DNA of 35,980 nt from Dehalococcoidales bacterium (lineage in GTDB: Bacteria; Chloroflexota; Dehalococcoidia; Dehalococcoidales; JAFGLR01). The stretch lies in NCBI GenBank assembly GCA_016927955.1, contig JAFGLR010000051.1, positions 1 through 35,980 on the forward strand, written 5' to 3'. The notes under the pieces are model-generated. The model was not told where the DNA came from. It saw only the letters and a list, made by a program, of their open reading frames with translations, and ran no database searches. Below, one piece after another: positions 22,312-31,702 of the stretch. A program made the position numbers and the translations under genes. Positions within the stretch are counted from its first letter, which is position 1; each line of letters begins with the position of its first letter.

Positions 22312-23028
22312 TTGAGTACACAACCCGGTAATCCAAGGCCGCTATATAAGATATTCAACGACGTACCGCCTCACTATGACATTATCAACCGCGTATTTAC
22401 GGGAGGTATGGATAAGAAATGGCGGCTGCTGGCGGCGGGTGAATGTCTGGCTGATAAGCCAAAACAGGTATTGGATTTAGCCTGCGGTACGGGTGATTTA
22501 GCCGTTACTATGGCGGAAATGGCGGATTATCCGGTAGAAATTACCGGATTGGATTTTAGCGAGCCGATGCTGGAAATCGCCCGGTGGAAAGCCGGTATTG
22601 CGGAAAAGGAAATAAAATTTATCGAAGGTGATGCTGCTAACTTACCTTTTCCAGACGCTTATTTTGATTGTGCGGGTATTTCCTTTGCTTTTCGTAATCT
22701 GACTTACCGCAATCCTAATGCCGCCAAACACCTCGCTGAAGTCTTTCGGGTATTGCGTCCCGGCGGTAAATTTGTCATCGTGGAAAGCAGCCAGCCGAAA
22801 AACTGGTTCATCAGACAGTTTGCCCATTTATATGTTCGCACTTTTGTTTACTGGATGGGCTGGTGGGTCTCGGGAAATCGTGGTGCCTACCGTTATTTGG
22901 GATTATCCGCGGCCAATTATTATACACCCGAAGCATTACAGGAACTGCTGTTAAATACAGGGTTCGGTAAAGTGAGTTACCGGAGGCTTTTTTTCGGCGC
23001 GGCTGCTCTTCACACGGCCATTAAATAA
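22312..23028 (+). CDS. menG: Demethylmenaquinone methyltransferase (UbiE/MenG family)
   Basis: SAM-dependent C-methyltransferase for the last step of menaquinone synthesis. The N-terminal signature IFNDVPPHYDIINRVFTGGMDKKWR (split by family as YDxxN...W), SAM motif I VLDLACGTGDLA (about 57-68), then ISFAFRNLTYRN and FRVLRPGGKFVIVE, all support the UbiE/COQ5 family. The length of 238 residues is normal. The start is TTG, chosen because the family N-terminus begins a few residues later; the next ATG (MDKKW) would remove the conserved YDIIN. The ribosome binding site is weak. It is followed after 13 bases by the B12 radical SAM gene. Confidence 0.9.
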   Translation: MSTQPGNPRPLYKIFNDVPPHYDIINRVFTGGMDKKWRLLAAGECLADKPKQVLDLACGTGDLAVTMAEMADYPVEITGLDFSEPMLEIARWKAGIAEKEIKFIEGDAANLPFPDAYFDCAGISFAFRNLTYRNPNAAKHLAEVFRVLRPGGKFVIVESSQPKNWFIRQFAHLYVRTFVYWMGWWVSGNRGAYRYLGLSAANYYTPEALQELLLNTGFGKVSYRRLFFGAAALHTAIK

Positions 23029-23041
23029 AGGAGTTTCACGG

Positions 23042-24739
23042 ATGCCCGACTTAATTCTATTGCACGCGCCGAGCGTTTATGATTTTCGCAAGAAGACGAT
23101 TCTCTACGGTCCGGTAAGTGATTTAATTCCTTCTACCACCGCTTTTGAAATGTATCCCATCGGCTTTGCCAGTATGGTGGATTACCTGACGCGGGCGGGC
23201 TATAACGTGCGTATTCTTAATCTGGCCGTACGGATGCTTAATAATAAGAATTTCGATGTCGAAGCGACAATAAATAAGTTAGAGTCACCGCTCTTTGGTA
23301 TCGACCTGCACTGGCTTTTACACTCTCACGGGGCTATTGAAATTGCCAGAATCGTAAAAAAATATCATCCGCATTCCAAAGTCCTTTTCGGAGGTCTTTC
23401 CTCGTCCTACTTCTTTAAGGACTTAATGACCTACGAAGAAATCGATTATGTATTGCGGGGAGACTCTACGGAAGAACCGTTACGCCAGCTCGTTGCGGCC
23501 GTGAAAGAAGGTAAAGAACCGGAAAACGTGCCGAACCTGGTCTGGAAAGATGAGAAGGGGCAGGTACGGGAAAATCCCTTTAACAACGTTCCTGAAGCCC
23601 TTACGACGGTGTTTAAAGACTATTACGCCAATATGGTGCGGTCGGTTATTAAATACCGTGATTTAGCCAGCTATTTGCCCTTTAAAAACTGGCGGACTTA
23701 CCCCATTACGGCGGTGCTTACCTGCCGTGGCTGTACGAAGAGCTGTGTCATTTGCGGTGGTTCCTCGTCGGCCTTCCGTAATTTTTATAACCGCTCGGCG
23801 CCGGCTTACCGTCCTCCGGAAGCCGTCATTGCTGACGTGAAGCAAATCGACCGTTTTAGCGGCGGGCCGATATTTATTTTAGGTGATTTGCGGCAACCCG
23901 GCGAAGACTATGCGGATAAAGTGTTCACTGGGTTGAAAAATGCCGGTGTCAAGAACCAGATTATCCTGGAGCTTTTCACCCCCGCCTCGAAAGAACTGCT
24001 GCAAAAGATGGCCGATACCTGCCCGAATTTCTGCCTGGAAATATCGCCGGAATCGCACGATACCGATATTATCAAGGCCTCCGGGCGGGGCTATACGAGG
24101 GAAGGTCTGGAACAGACTATTGCCGATGCTCTGGCCGTGGGCTGCGGCCGGGTCGATATATACTTTATGATAGGGATACCCAAGCAGACTTATCAATCAG
24201 TAATGGAGACTATCGAATTTTGCGAATACCTCTATAAAAAACATAACGGCGATAAGAGATTGGCTTTGTTTATCGCCCCGCTTTCGCCATTTCTCGATCC
24301 CGGCAGCCTGGGATTCGAGAACCCGGAAAAATTTGGTTATAAGCGTTTTTATAGTACGCTGGAAGAGCACCGGCAGGCCTTACTGTCGCCGAACTGGAAA
24401 TATGCCCTGAACTATGAGACCGAATGGCTGACCCGGCAGCAGATAGTTGATGTATCTTATGAAGCTATTTTACGTTTGAACAGCCTCAAGCTGAAATATG
24501 GTATCATTTCTCCGGAAATGGCCGCTGTTAGCGACGAGCGGTTGAAATCCGCCCGGGAAATGGCCCATTATCTTGAAGAGCTGATGACTAGAGGTAACTC
24601 GGAGATGGAGTTAGCCCGCTTAAAGCCGCAAATCGATACAATCAATGCTTTTCCGGTGGCGGAGAGAATCCAGCAGGAGTTACCCGGAAAGGTCGGCTTA
24701 AAGTGGTTCAAAGCCCTGGGAATGTGGTTTAAAAGATAG
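23042..24739 (+). CDS. B12-binding domain radical SAM protein
   Basis: The N-terminal part (about 1-165) resembles a cobalamin-binding domain: LPSVYD-like start, ASMVDYLTRAGYNVRILNLA, and SKVLFGGLSSSYFFKDLM then IDYVLRGDSTEEPLRQL. The radical SAM core follows, with CRGCTKSCVICGG; the cluster cysteines are C231, C235 and C238 (CxxxCxxC), with one extra cysteine at 228. ISPESHDTDIIKASGRGYTR and VDIYFMIGIPKQTYQSVMET are typical later SAM strands. At 565 residues it is similar to the uncharacterised B12-SAM proteins of archaea and Chloroflexota (the Ta0216-type family, from memory). The reaction is unknown. It is 13 bases after menG, with GGAG upstream, so it is probably co-transcribed and might act on a quinone or lipid (inference). 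Confidence 0.88.
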   Translation: MPDLILLHAPSVYDFRKKTILYGPVSDLIPSTTAFEMYPIGFASMVDYLTRAGYNVRILNLAVRMLNNKNFDVEATINKLESPLFGIDLHWLLHSHGAIEIARIVKKYHPHSKVLFGGLSSSYFFKDLMTYEEIDYVLRGDSTEEPLRQLVAAVKEGKEPENVPNLVWKDEKGQVRENPFNNVPEALTTVFKDYYANMVRSVIKYRDLASYLPFKNWRTYPITAVLTCRGCTKSCVICGGSSSAFRNFYNRSAPAYRPPEAVIADVKQIDRFSGGPIFILGDLRQPGEDYADKVFTGLKNAGVKNQIILELFTPASKELLQKMADTCPNFCLEISPESHDTDIIKASGRGYTREGLEQTIADALAVGCGRVDIYFMIGIPKQTYQSVMETIEFCEYLYKKHNGDKRLALFIAPLSPFLDPGSLGFENPEKFGYKRFYSTLEEHRQALLSPNWKYALNYETEWLTRQQIVDVSYEAILRLNSLKLKYGIISPEMAAVSDERLKSAREMAHYLEELMTRGNSEMELARLKPQIDTINAFPVAERIQQELPGKVGLKWFKALGMWFKR

Positions 24740-25123
24740 CCCGAAACCGGCTCAATCTTCTTTGAGGAGAGACCGGTCAGGTAATCCGACACCCGGTGTA
24801 CCGTTCTTAGCAGATATAGATTGATTTGTCTAATGGATAACTGCTATTTATAGTACCCGTTGAACTAGTTTGGTTCGAATCCCATATGGTAGTTCATGCT
24901 GTACTAAACGGTTTGTTATGGAAGTCCTATTTTATAAGAATCCGATATGCAATTAACTCGGTTTAATGTTATACTTAGTGACAATTAGATTTTAAAGCTG
25001 GAATTTTAACCGGGGATGCCGGTAAAATACAACCGGATGTCCGGAGCAGAGTTCCGGTTTGTTACTGTTTTCAGACGAAACAGTTCTGTGATTACAGGAG
25101 TTCATCACAAAAAAGGGCATTAC
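24740..25123 (+). other. Non-coding gap between the B12 radical SAM gene and the MFS gene
   Basis: The first part holds a hairpin-like segment: ACCGG and CTCAA (24746-24755) pair with TTGAG (24762-24766) and CCGGT (24773-24777), with a bulge and no T tract. A tRNA T-loop-like string GGTTCGAATCC (24872-24882) is present but has no cloverleaf around it. No clear promoter was found. The end of the gap may encode an N-terminal extension of the MFS gene if translation begins at 25016. Confidence 0.4.
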
Positions 25124-26326
25124 GTGGAGATAAAACTACCTGACTCTAAAAAGCGCTCATTCTTTCTAACTTCGCTGCCGTTTTTCATTTTAGCCCACGC
25201 TACCCACCATTTGCTTACTGCCCTACCTCAGCCGATGCTTCCGTATATTCAGGAAGAATTTAATCTTAACTACGCCCAATCTGCGGCAGTTACCTCCGCT
25301 TTTTCTCTATCGAATGGAGCAGCACAGCTGCCTGCCGGTTGGCTAGCCGATCGCATCGGGCCGACAATTCTCATCACTATCGGCATTCTCGGAGTAGCCG
25401 TTGGGGGTGTGTTCGTCGGAATTTCAAATACGTATATTTTACTACTTGTTGCCATGGTTTTTATGGGTTTGATGGCCGGGGGATATCATCCGGCTGCAAC
25501 GCCTCTGATATCTATGTCGGTGCCTGCCAATCAGCGCGGTAGGGCTCTCGGTCTTCATCTTATCGGCGGTAATTCCAGCTTCTTCCTGGCCCCGCTGGTC
25601 GCCGGTGCGATAGCGATTGCCTGGGGATGGCGGGGTGCCTATCTAACCTTAGCGATACCCACTGCGATATTAGGCGTTTTCTTTTTCATTTACCTGAAAC
25701 GCCGCTACGGCAAAGCACAAATGGAAGAAATTAAACGCCGTCAGGAGGTGGAGAACCCGCCGCAGCCCGGATATAAGCGGCGGCTGATAGCTTTCCTCAT
25801 TATGATGATTGTTGGGGGAGGCGCGGGAGCGTCCGTCCTTGCTTTTCTCAGTCTGTATATGGTGAACGAACTTGGTGCCTCCAAGGAAGTGGGAGCTATG
25901 GCGTTGTCTATCGTGTTCTCGTCGGGCTTATGGGCCGGACCGGTAGGCGGATTTATATCTGACCGAATCGGCAGTACAAAGGTCGTTATCATTACGGGTA
26001 TTCTCAGCGGCTTAATAATATTCGCTCTGGCAGAAGTAAAGTTTGGCTTTGGCTTATGGGCTGTTCTATGGGTAATGGGTGTCATCCAGGCAGTGCGTTT
26101 CCCGGTGACAGAAGTGTTCATTATGAGCCAAACACCCGCCAAGCACCGTTCTACGATATATGGCGTATACTATTCCACCATGCAATACACCGGTGCTATC
26201 TTTGCCCCGATTATGGGGGTTCTTATCGATATCTATGGCTTTCATACCGTATTTACTTACTCTGCCATAGCCGTAACGGCAGTAGCCATATTAACAGGTT
26301 TCTTCATCTGGGGTGCTAAAGGTTAG
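25124..26326 (+). CDS. Major facilitator superfamily transporter
   Basis: Twelve-helix secondary transporter of the cytoplasmic membrane. The loop between helices 2 and 3 has the MFS signature GWLADRIGP, and the matching loop in the second half reads GGFISDRIGSTKV. I place the start at GTG 25124 (about 400 residues, VEIKLPDSKKRS) because family members have only a short basic tail before helix 1 (FFLTSLPFFILAHATHHLL). The open frame extends upstream to ATG 25016 (436 residues), but that ATG has no spaced ribosome binding site. The substrate is not predictable; it resembles general anion or drug MFS proteins. It is apparently a single gene. Confidence 0.85.
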   Translation: MEIKLPDSKKRSFFLTSLPFFILAHATHHLLTALPQPMLPYIQEEFNLNYAQSAAVTSAFSLSNGAAQLPAGWLADRIGPTILITIGILGVAVGGVFVGISNTYILLLVAMVFMGLMAGGYHPAATPLISMSVPANQRGRALGLHLIGGNSSFFLAPLVAGAIAIAWGWRGAYLTLAIPTAILGVFFFIYLKRRYGKAQMEEIKRRQEVENPPQPGYKRRLIAFLIMMIVGGGAGASVLAFLSLYMVNELGASKEVGAMALSIVFSSGLWAGPVGGFISDRIGSTKVVIITGILSGLIIFALAEVKFGFGLWAVLWVMGVIQAVRFPVTEVFIMSQTPAKHRSTIYGVYYSTMQYTGAIFAPIMGVLIDIYGFHTVFTYSAIAVTAVAILTGFFIWGAKG

Positions 26327-26412
26327 TTCGTGGTAAATTATCTCTAGTTTCCTCTCCTTGCTGGCCGTATGATCGCATTTATCGGGAGATAGGGTTAGAG
26401 CCAGACTCGTAC

Positions 26413-26439
26413 TTGAGACGGGGGTGAAGGTGATATAAT
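26413..26439 (+). promoter_or_regulatory. Candidate extended -10 promoter for the GGCT-fold gene
   Basis: TGATATAAT (26431-26439) is an extended -10 element (TGnTATAAT). A TTGAGA at 26413-26418 stands only 15 bases away, which an extended -10 can tolerate. The start would be about 37 bases before the TTG at 26483. Confidence 0.5.
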
Positions 26440-26482
26440 AGTATAAAATATAGTTTTAAGCTTTTACTTTTGAGGTAATACA

Positions 26483-26884
26483 TTGTACTATTTCGCCTAT
26501 AGTTTGAATATCCCTAAAAAGGCCATGAAAGAACGATGTCCGGATAGCAAGCCTGTATCATCGGCCACTTTACCCAACTACAAGCTTATTTTCGTCGGCT
26601 GGTCGCGGCAATGGCAGGGCGGCCTCGCCAGTATCCGGCGTGTGCAGGGCGGTAAAGTCTCCGGCGTCGTCTATGAAATTTCCGATAAAGACCTGAACCG
26701 TCTCGATAAAGCCAAAGGCTTTCCCAATGATTATAACCGTATCAAAGTTATCGTCTTCGATGAGGACGGCACCGCCATGGAGGCTGTAACTTACGTTAAA
26801 ACCGGCCAGCCTGAAGACTCCCAGCCCTCAAAAGAATACGCTTCAATTATCTATCAGGGATATCGGGAGTGGGGAATAGTGTAA
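26483..26884 (+). CDS. Gamma-glutamylcyclotransferase (AIG2)-fold protein, catalytic Glu replaced
   Basis: The 133-residue product opens with YYFAYSLNIPKKAM, equivalent to the YFAYGSN loop of the GGCT/AIG2 fold, and contains GWSRQWQGGLASIRRVQG and SGVVYEISDKDLNRLDKAKG, then DYNRIKVIVF. In active enzymes the LDxxEG stretch carries the catalytic glutamate; here it reads LDKAKG, with Lys78 in that place. The first loop also has YSLN instead of YGSN. The fold is therefore clear but the known cyclotransferase chemistry is doubtful. The start is TTG (26483), supported by TGAGGT six bases upstream and by the conserved YFAY being next to it. Confidence 0.8.
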   Translation: MYYFAYSLNIPKKAMKERCPDSKPVSSATLPNYKLIFVGWSRQWQGGLASIRRVQGGKVSGVVYEISDKDLNRLDKAKGFPNDYNRIKVIVFDEDGTAMEAVTYVKTGQPEDSQPSKEYASIIYQGYREWGIV

Positions 26885-26911
26885 TTCCAAATTCCAAGAC
26901 ACAAACTACAA
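26884..26911 (+). repeat. Heptad repeat tract D
   Basis: Units ATTCCAA, ATTCCAA, GACACAA, ACTACAA: two exact copies, then two that keep only the ending CAA. It begins at the stop codon of the GGCT-fold gene. It is in the same class as the other 7-base-period tracts. Confidence 0.65.
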
Positions 26912-27186
26912 ACAAATATTAACTCCTATATAGCAAAAAACAAACTATTACTTAGTCATAGGCTCTCTCCCTTTTGTGGGATTTGTATTATATTCAAGTA
27001 GTTTGACTTTAAAGAAACGAAAATATTCATTCCGGCTCCTGAATTAAAATTCGGTAATATCTGAAAGATTATCGAATTAATGTCTAATCAGGTCTAAGGC
27101 GGAGGAGCCTTACAGTTGCCTTTTCAAACATAATAGGGCGGATATTTAATCCGCCCTATTATATCGTAGATAACGAAAAATATCGT
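26912..27186. other. Non-coding gap with two hairpins
   Basis: This AT-rich stretch separates two convergent genes. It contains a 6-bp hairpin TAAGGC-GGAGGA-GCCTTA (27095-27112), whose loop looks like a Shine-Dalgarno sequence, and the strong terminator hairpin at 27130-27162. TTGACT at 27001-27006 has no good -10 partner and no gene downstream. No open frame of note was seen. Confidence 0.5.
27130..27162. terminator. Bidirectional terminator hairpin
   Basis: A perfect 14-bp stem, ATAATAGGGCGGAT (27130-27143) with ATCCGCCCTATTAT (27149-27162), loop ATTTA. It lies between the convergent GGCT-fold and URO-D family genes, just after the URO-D stop. T tracts on either side are short. Confidence 0.8.
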
Positions 27187-28527
27187 TTACTTTTTATATA
27201 CGCCGTATTCTCGAACGGCGTCGACCATTGCTATTATATTCTCCATTTTAGCTTCGTCAGCTTGGGCTCCGGGTGATAAAATGTAACCGCCGCCCGGGGC
27301 ACAGGTTTCAATTAGCTTACGGCAATATTCTTCAACGTCTTTAGGTGTACCGGTGACTAACAGTGAGACCGGCACATTGCCCTGGATACAGCACCGGTCG
27401 CCCAATATCTTCTTAGCTTTGGCCATATCAGTCAGGTCGAACCACCATTGCACGGCGCCTTTCGGGAACTGATTGATGGTTTCCAGGCGTGTATTATAGC
27501 TGCCTTCCGCAAAGCAGCGAACGATGATACCTTCTTTAATGACGGCATCGATGACTTTCTTGAGTGATGGCCAGTAAAAAGTATCGAACTGTTTTTGTGA
27601 CATCCAACCGTCCGCACCTTTATGCAGCGGGAATGTGGCGATTAAACCTTCGTTGGCATTAACGGAACTTATCACCGAGTTTATAGTCATATCTGCGACT
27701 GAATCAAGGGCTTGCAGTAACTTACCCGGCTGGCTATACATATCCTTCATAATACCTTTAGTACCCCTTAACGTGTCCCCGATAGTATCGAAGGGAGCTT
27801 TCCCGAAACCAAGTCCGTCTACGGAAGGGAAACCCTTTGACTTGCCGTGGCTGCTGTACGTACCGACTTTCTGACTCCAGCGGAATAATTCCTGAGATAT
27901 TTCCTGGAACTTTTGCCACATCTCCTGAAACTCCGGCATCATAAAGGGCATAAAATAGGCATGGGGGAATTCGACAAGGCTAAATAAGGGCGATGAATAT
28001 TTATAAGGTTTAAAGACTCCAAAGACACGAGGTAAATAGACTCTCATAAAGAAATCAGAGGAGTCTCTAATCAGGTGGTCGTACTCGTCATCACGCATAT
28101 TCACAGATTCAACAAATTGCTGGGATAAAGCGCTATCCGGCAGACCGTGACCCGGCCAGAGATACAGTTTAAAGTCTATCAAATCGTATACCGAAGCCGG
28201 TAATACCATGGATGGTGCAGTGAAGGTATCGAGTTTTTCGGCATATTCATCGTTGAACTTGCTCCAGGCACTAATTAATTTGTCATAATCATACATTATG
28301 GTTTTACCGTTAATACCATAAACGCTGGCTGGGCTTGCGTAAATATTTACCGGTACGCGGTCAGGCTCTTTAATTTGATAGGCATCTAAAATGCGTTGCA
28401 GACGGATGTTGTAGTTCTTTTCCGCCAGCGGGCTTTCGAAATTAATCCCTTCCTTGTTTAATAGACGGTCATATCTTTTTGCACGCTTCTGTTCCGGAGT
28501 GAGTTGAGCCCATTTTTCATCTAACAT
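27187..28527 (-). CDS. Uroporphyrinogen decarboxylase (URO-D) family protein, probably a corrinoid-linked methyltransferase
   Basis: The C-terminal half has the URO-D/MtaA barrel pattern: MSQKQFDTFYWPSLKKVIDA, IIVRCFAEGSYNTRLETINQ, FDLTDMAKAKKILGDRCCIQ and GNVPVSLLVTGTPKDVEEYC, then PGGGYILSPGAQADEAKMEN. The 446 residues include an N-terminal extension of about 60 residues with a RILDAYQIKEPDRVPVNIY start of the barrel. True heme-pathway HemE is about 340-360 residues and has a different N-terminus, so this is more likely one of the many methyltransferase-like members that act on methylated compounds with a corrinoid partner (family knowledge; substrate unknown). ATG with AAGGAG ten bases upstream. 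It is a single gene before GT39. Confidence 0.83.
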   Translation of the reverse strand: MLDEKWAQLTPEQKRAKRYDRLLNKEGINFESPLAEKNYNIRLQRILDAYQIKEPDRVPVNIYASPASVYGINGKTIMYDYDKLISAWSKFNDEYAEKLDTFTAPSMVLPASVYDLIDFKLYLWPGHGLPDSALSQQFVESVNMRDDEYDHLIRDSSDFFMRVYLPRVFGVFKPYKYSSPLFSLVEFPHAYFMPFMMPEFQEMWQKFQEISQELFRWSQKVGTYSSHGKSKGFPSVDGLGFGKAPFDTIGDTLRGTKGIMKDMYSQPGKLLQALDSVADMTINSVISSVNANEGLIATFPLHKGADGWMSQKQFDTFYWPSLKKVIDAVIKEGIIVRCFAEGSYNTRLETINQFPKGAVQWWFDLTDMAKAKKILGDRCCIQGNVPVSLLVTGTPKDVEEYCRKLIETCAPGGGYILSPGAQADEAKMENIIAMVDAVREYGVYKK

Positions 28528-28621
28528 ACGGTGCTATTCTCCTTAAAGTAATGAGATAGTATAGCAGAAAGTCACTAAAATGACAAAAACAGATTGGAAA
28601 ACATACAATTTTACTCAGAGA

Positions 28622-30172
28622 TTAATTTCCCGAAGGATTAAACAATATTACCGTAACCGCCAAATATCCCCGGCCATCTTCAATGGAATCCTTTCCATAA
28701 GCGTTCTCGAATACATAATATACATCGGACTCATCATATGCTAGTACTAGCCACAACCTCCCCTGGTTTTTTAAATCTTGGCCGTCTTCAGAGTTAATAA
28801 AGTCCGTAGCGTCTTCTGTGGAACGTATCCCCTGTTCCGTCAGACTGCCCTTATAATAATAGTCAAAAGGCAGATGGTAGTGGCCTTTGCATATGATAAT
28901 CAAATCATCAGGCTGAGAATGGGTTTCGATATAGCGGACGGCTTCACGCCATTGCTCTCTGTTGGGATACTTGTAATAACTATATAAACCGACACTTGAT
29001 AGAATAATAATTAGTATCAAGACCGGGTAAATGAGCCATTTGGATCTTAAATAACTAATACCGGCAGCTACCATTATTACCAGTGCGGGATAGGCTCCAA
29101 CAACATATTTGGTCTGGAAAATCGGGACCAGTAATTTTGATTCGATAAATGGAATCAGTGTCGGAATAAATAACCATAAAAGAAGAAGTACCATCGTTGG
29201 CGTAGACCCTAATCCTGGACACTCTTCTTCAATAATATTGTGAGCTTTGTTTTTATTATACTTGGGATTCTTTCTACAGGGTTTATTAGTATTCCGGAAT
29301 AAGCTGATAATTCCCCATATCGCCAGTATAATAAAAATAGCAAAAACAACGTATCGTGTTGAACCGGTAGCGGAGAAATTAATAAGGGTGTTAAAAAATG
29401 CCGTATTACTCGGTTCGGTAATCCAGAAACCCCCGCCGCCTATTCTGTTAATATTATCTTTCAATAATAATAACATCGGAATAATCGAGACAATAATTAT
29501 CGCTAGGGGAATAAGGTGTTTAATCTTCAGTCCGGGGTATTTTTTAATGAAAATAAGGTAGAATAGTATTTGTGCACCAATAAGAAATAGACTGAAAAAG
29601 TGCGTGTAAATTAACAAAACCGTAACGACCGTGTAGGCTATATAATATTTCTTTTCATCCGTATTAAAAATTTTAATGAAGAATAAGTAAGATAATGTTG
29701 ATAACAGCACTAGCAAACTGTAAGCCCTAGCGTCTTGGGAATAATAAATTAATGTAACGCCAAATGACGCTAAGAAAGCACTTAATAAACCGATTCTTTT
29801 ATTAAACAAAGTTTTCCCGGTAAAATAGATTGGGATGATGGTGAATACACCGAATATTGCTGATAGGGAGCGTATGGCAAACTCGCTGGTGCCAAATATG
29901 TCTATCCAAACGCGTAAAATCCAGAAATATAACGGCGGATGATTTGAACTGGCTGCGATTCCCTGTACGGATAGGTGACTTTCTATAATACTATAAGCTT
30001 CATCCAGCCAGATGCTCTCAGAGCCTAAAGTGAAGAACCTCAGAAAAATTGCCAGGGCTGTTATTAGTGCAAGTAAAAGTAGGGTCGGATGGTTTTTTAC
30101 CCATTCAAAAACAGAGGTTTTTGTCGGATTAGTTGTTTCTTTATTCTTTTGGCTGATTTTCTTGGCTGACAT
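28622..30172 (-). CDS. Membrane glycosyltransferase, GT39/ArnT-like
   Basis: Lipid-linked sugar transferase of the GT-C fold. After a basic N-terminus and helix 1 (about residues 31-50), the first outer loop contains SESIWLDEAYSIIESH, with the acidic DE pair expected of GT39 (PMT/ArnT) members. HPPLYFWILRVWIDIFGTSEFAIRSLSAIFG follows, another strong GT39 signature. About ten to eleven further helices run to residue 405, and a C-terminal soluble domain of about 110 residues ends the protein. The length of 516 residues is usual. The acceptor, protein or lipid, is unknown. It is transcribed alone, between the URO-D gene and cysS. Confidence 0.87.
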   Translation of the reverse strand: MSAKKISQKNKETTNPTKTSVFEWVKNHPTLLLLALITALAIFLRFFTLGSESIWLDEAYSIIESHLSVQGIAASSNHPPLYFWILRVWIDIFGTSEFAIRSLSAIFGVFTIIPIYFTGKTLFNKRIGLLSAFLASFGVTLIYYSQDARAYSLLVLLSTLSYLFFIKIFNTDEKKYYIAYTVVTVLLIYTHFFSLFLIGAQILFYLIFIKKYPGLKIKHLIPLAIIIVSIIPMLLLLKDNINRIGGGGFWITEPSNTAFFNTLINFSATGSTRYVVFAIFIILAIWGIISLFRNTNKPCRKNPKYNKNKAHNIIEEECPGLGSTPTMVLLLLWLFIPTLIPFIESKLLVPIFQTKYVVGAYPALVIMVAAGISYLRSKWLIYPVLILIIILSSVGLYSYYKYPNREQWREAVRYIETHSQPDDLIIICKGHYHLPFDYYYKGSLTEQGIRSTEDATDFINSEDGQDLKNQGRLWLVLAYDESDVYYVFENAYGKDSIEDGRGYLAVTVILFNPSGN

Positions 30173-30324
30173 ATGTAAAGTATTTTAACACATTAGGAGG
30201 TTATTTAATATAGTAATTAGATGGATTTACAGAGATAACAGATACATAAAAATCCCATTTTGGCGGGTTGAACCTTTTTAATATACATTTTGAAATAGGT
30301 ATATTGCGGGAAACTTTGGGATTT

Positions 30325-31686
30325 CTACTTCCCCTTCCATGTAGTACCCTTGGCGGTGTCTTCCAGCACTATGCCCAATTCAAGTAATTTGGTTCTGATG
30401 TCATCAGCGAGCTGAAATTGCTTGGCATCACGGAGTTGTTTACGGGTCGCAATTAAAAGTTCAATAAACGGGGTTGCCTCGACGCTTTTCTCCGGAGATT
30501 TAAGTGTCAGACCTAAATTTTTGGACAGTTCCTTTAATAATTCTTGCCCTGCTTTCGCCGAAGCACCGCCTTCAATGGTGCGGTTGATATCGCGGACTAA
30601 ATCGAATAATACGGCTATAGCCTGTGCGGTATTGAAATCATCATCCATCGCATCGATAAAACGCTGTTTGTAAGTCTCCGTGACGATATTGCCTTCTATA
30701 GCATTTTCCTTAGCTTCAGCAGTAGCAGCCTGTTGTAGCCTTTCCGCTCCGCGTCCGGCACTCTCGACGTTTTCGGTGGTATAGGTTATCGGACTGCGGT
30801 AATGACCACTCAGGAAGAAAATCCGCAGGGCATCGGCGCCGAACTTCTGCAGAGCGTCCTTTATCGTTATGAGGTTACCCAGCGACTTGCTCATCTTTTC
30901 CGTACCGAGTTGGAGCATGGCGTTGTGCATCCAGTATTTAACGAACGGCTTTTTACCGGTAAAGCTCTCCGATTGGGCAATTTCATTCTCGTGGTGAGGG
31001 AAGATTAAATCCTGTCCGCCGCCGTGGATATCCAGCGTTGCCCCGAGATACTTCAAAGACATCGCACTGCATTCGATATGCCAGCCCGGACGTCCGGGTC
31101 CCCACGGGCTTTCCCACTGTGGTTCGCCCGGTTTAGCCCCTTTCCATAGGACAAAATCCCTTGGGTCTTCTTTCTCTTCTCCAGACTCGATTCTGGCTCC
31201 TGCCATCATCATATCCAGAGTGCGGTGAGATAGTTTACCGTAGTCTGTCATCTGCCTGACGCGGAAATAAACGCTGCCCTGTGAGGGATAAGCATAACCT
31301 TTCTCCGCCAGACCCTTTATGACCTCAATAATTTTGGGGATTTCCTGAGTCGCTCTCGGGTAAATATCTGCCGGAACGACGTTGAGAGCAGTTATATCAT
31401 CGAAGAAGCTCTGTGTGAACTTTTCCGCCAGTTCGTTCGGCGGGATGCCTATCTGATTTGCACGGTTGATTATTTTATCATCGATATCGGTAACGTTCTG
31501 TACGAATTTCACTTTATAACCGCGGTATTTTAAATACCGGCGGACAACATCAAAATAAATATAGCTCATCGCATGACCGAGGTGACTGTTATCATAAGGT
31601 GTAACGCCGCAGACATACATTAATACCGTATCTCCCTGGGGGACGAATTCCTCTTTTTGAGAGGTGAGTGTGTTGTAGATTTTCAT
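30325..31686 (-). CDS. cysS: Cysteinyl-tRNA synthetase
   Basis: Class I aminoacyl-tRNA synthetase that charges tRNA-Cys. The zinc-cysteine and HIGH region reads [20 protein letters not shown] (residues 23-42; HLGHA replaces HIGHA). [15 protein letters not shown] and [20 protein letters not shown] hold the other zinc ligands, and KMSKSLGN is the second ATP loop. The C-terminal DALR-type domain reads [20 protein letters not shown]. The length of 453 residues is normal. It follows ispF by 16 bases and is the third gene of the ispD-ispF-cysS operon. Confidence 0.97.
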   Translation of the reverse strand: MKIYNTLTSQKEEFVPQGDTVLMYVCGVTPYDNSHLGHAMSYIYFDVVRRYLKYRGYKVKFVQNVTDIDDKIINRANQIGIPPNELAEKFTQSFFDDITALNVVPADIYPRATQEIPKIIEVIKGLAEKGYAYPSQGSVYFRVRQMTDYGKLSHRTLDMMMAGARIESGEEKEDPRDFVLWKGAKPGEPQWESPWGPGRPGWHIECSAMSLKYLGATLDIHGGGQDLIFPHHENEIAQSESFTGKKPFVKYWMHNAMLQLGTEKMSKSLGNLITIKDALQKFGADALRIFFLSGHYRSPITYTTENVESAGRGAERLQQAATAEAKENAIEGNIVTETYKQRFIDAMDDDFNTAQAIAVLFDLVRDINRTIEGGASAKAGQELLKELSKNLGLTLKSPEKSVEATPFIELLIATRKQLRDAKQFQLADDIRTKLLELGIVLEDTAKGTTWKGK

Positions 31687-31702
31687 TTATATTCCCTTCT
31701 GG

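Noticed and set aside
24872-24882. tRNA T-loop-like string GGTTCGAATCC suggesting a tRNA or tRNA fragment
   Set aside because: The flanking bases do not give a 5-bp T stem, the following bases have no matching acceptor arm about 65 bases upstream, and no D or anticodon arm was found.
30280-30305. Inverted repeat AATATAC/GTATATT as a terminator for cysS
   Set aside because: The stem is only 7 A/T-rich pairs, the loop is 12 bases, and on the minus strand it is followed by A and not T, so it does not look like an intrinsic terminator.
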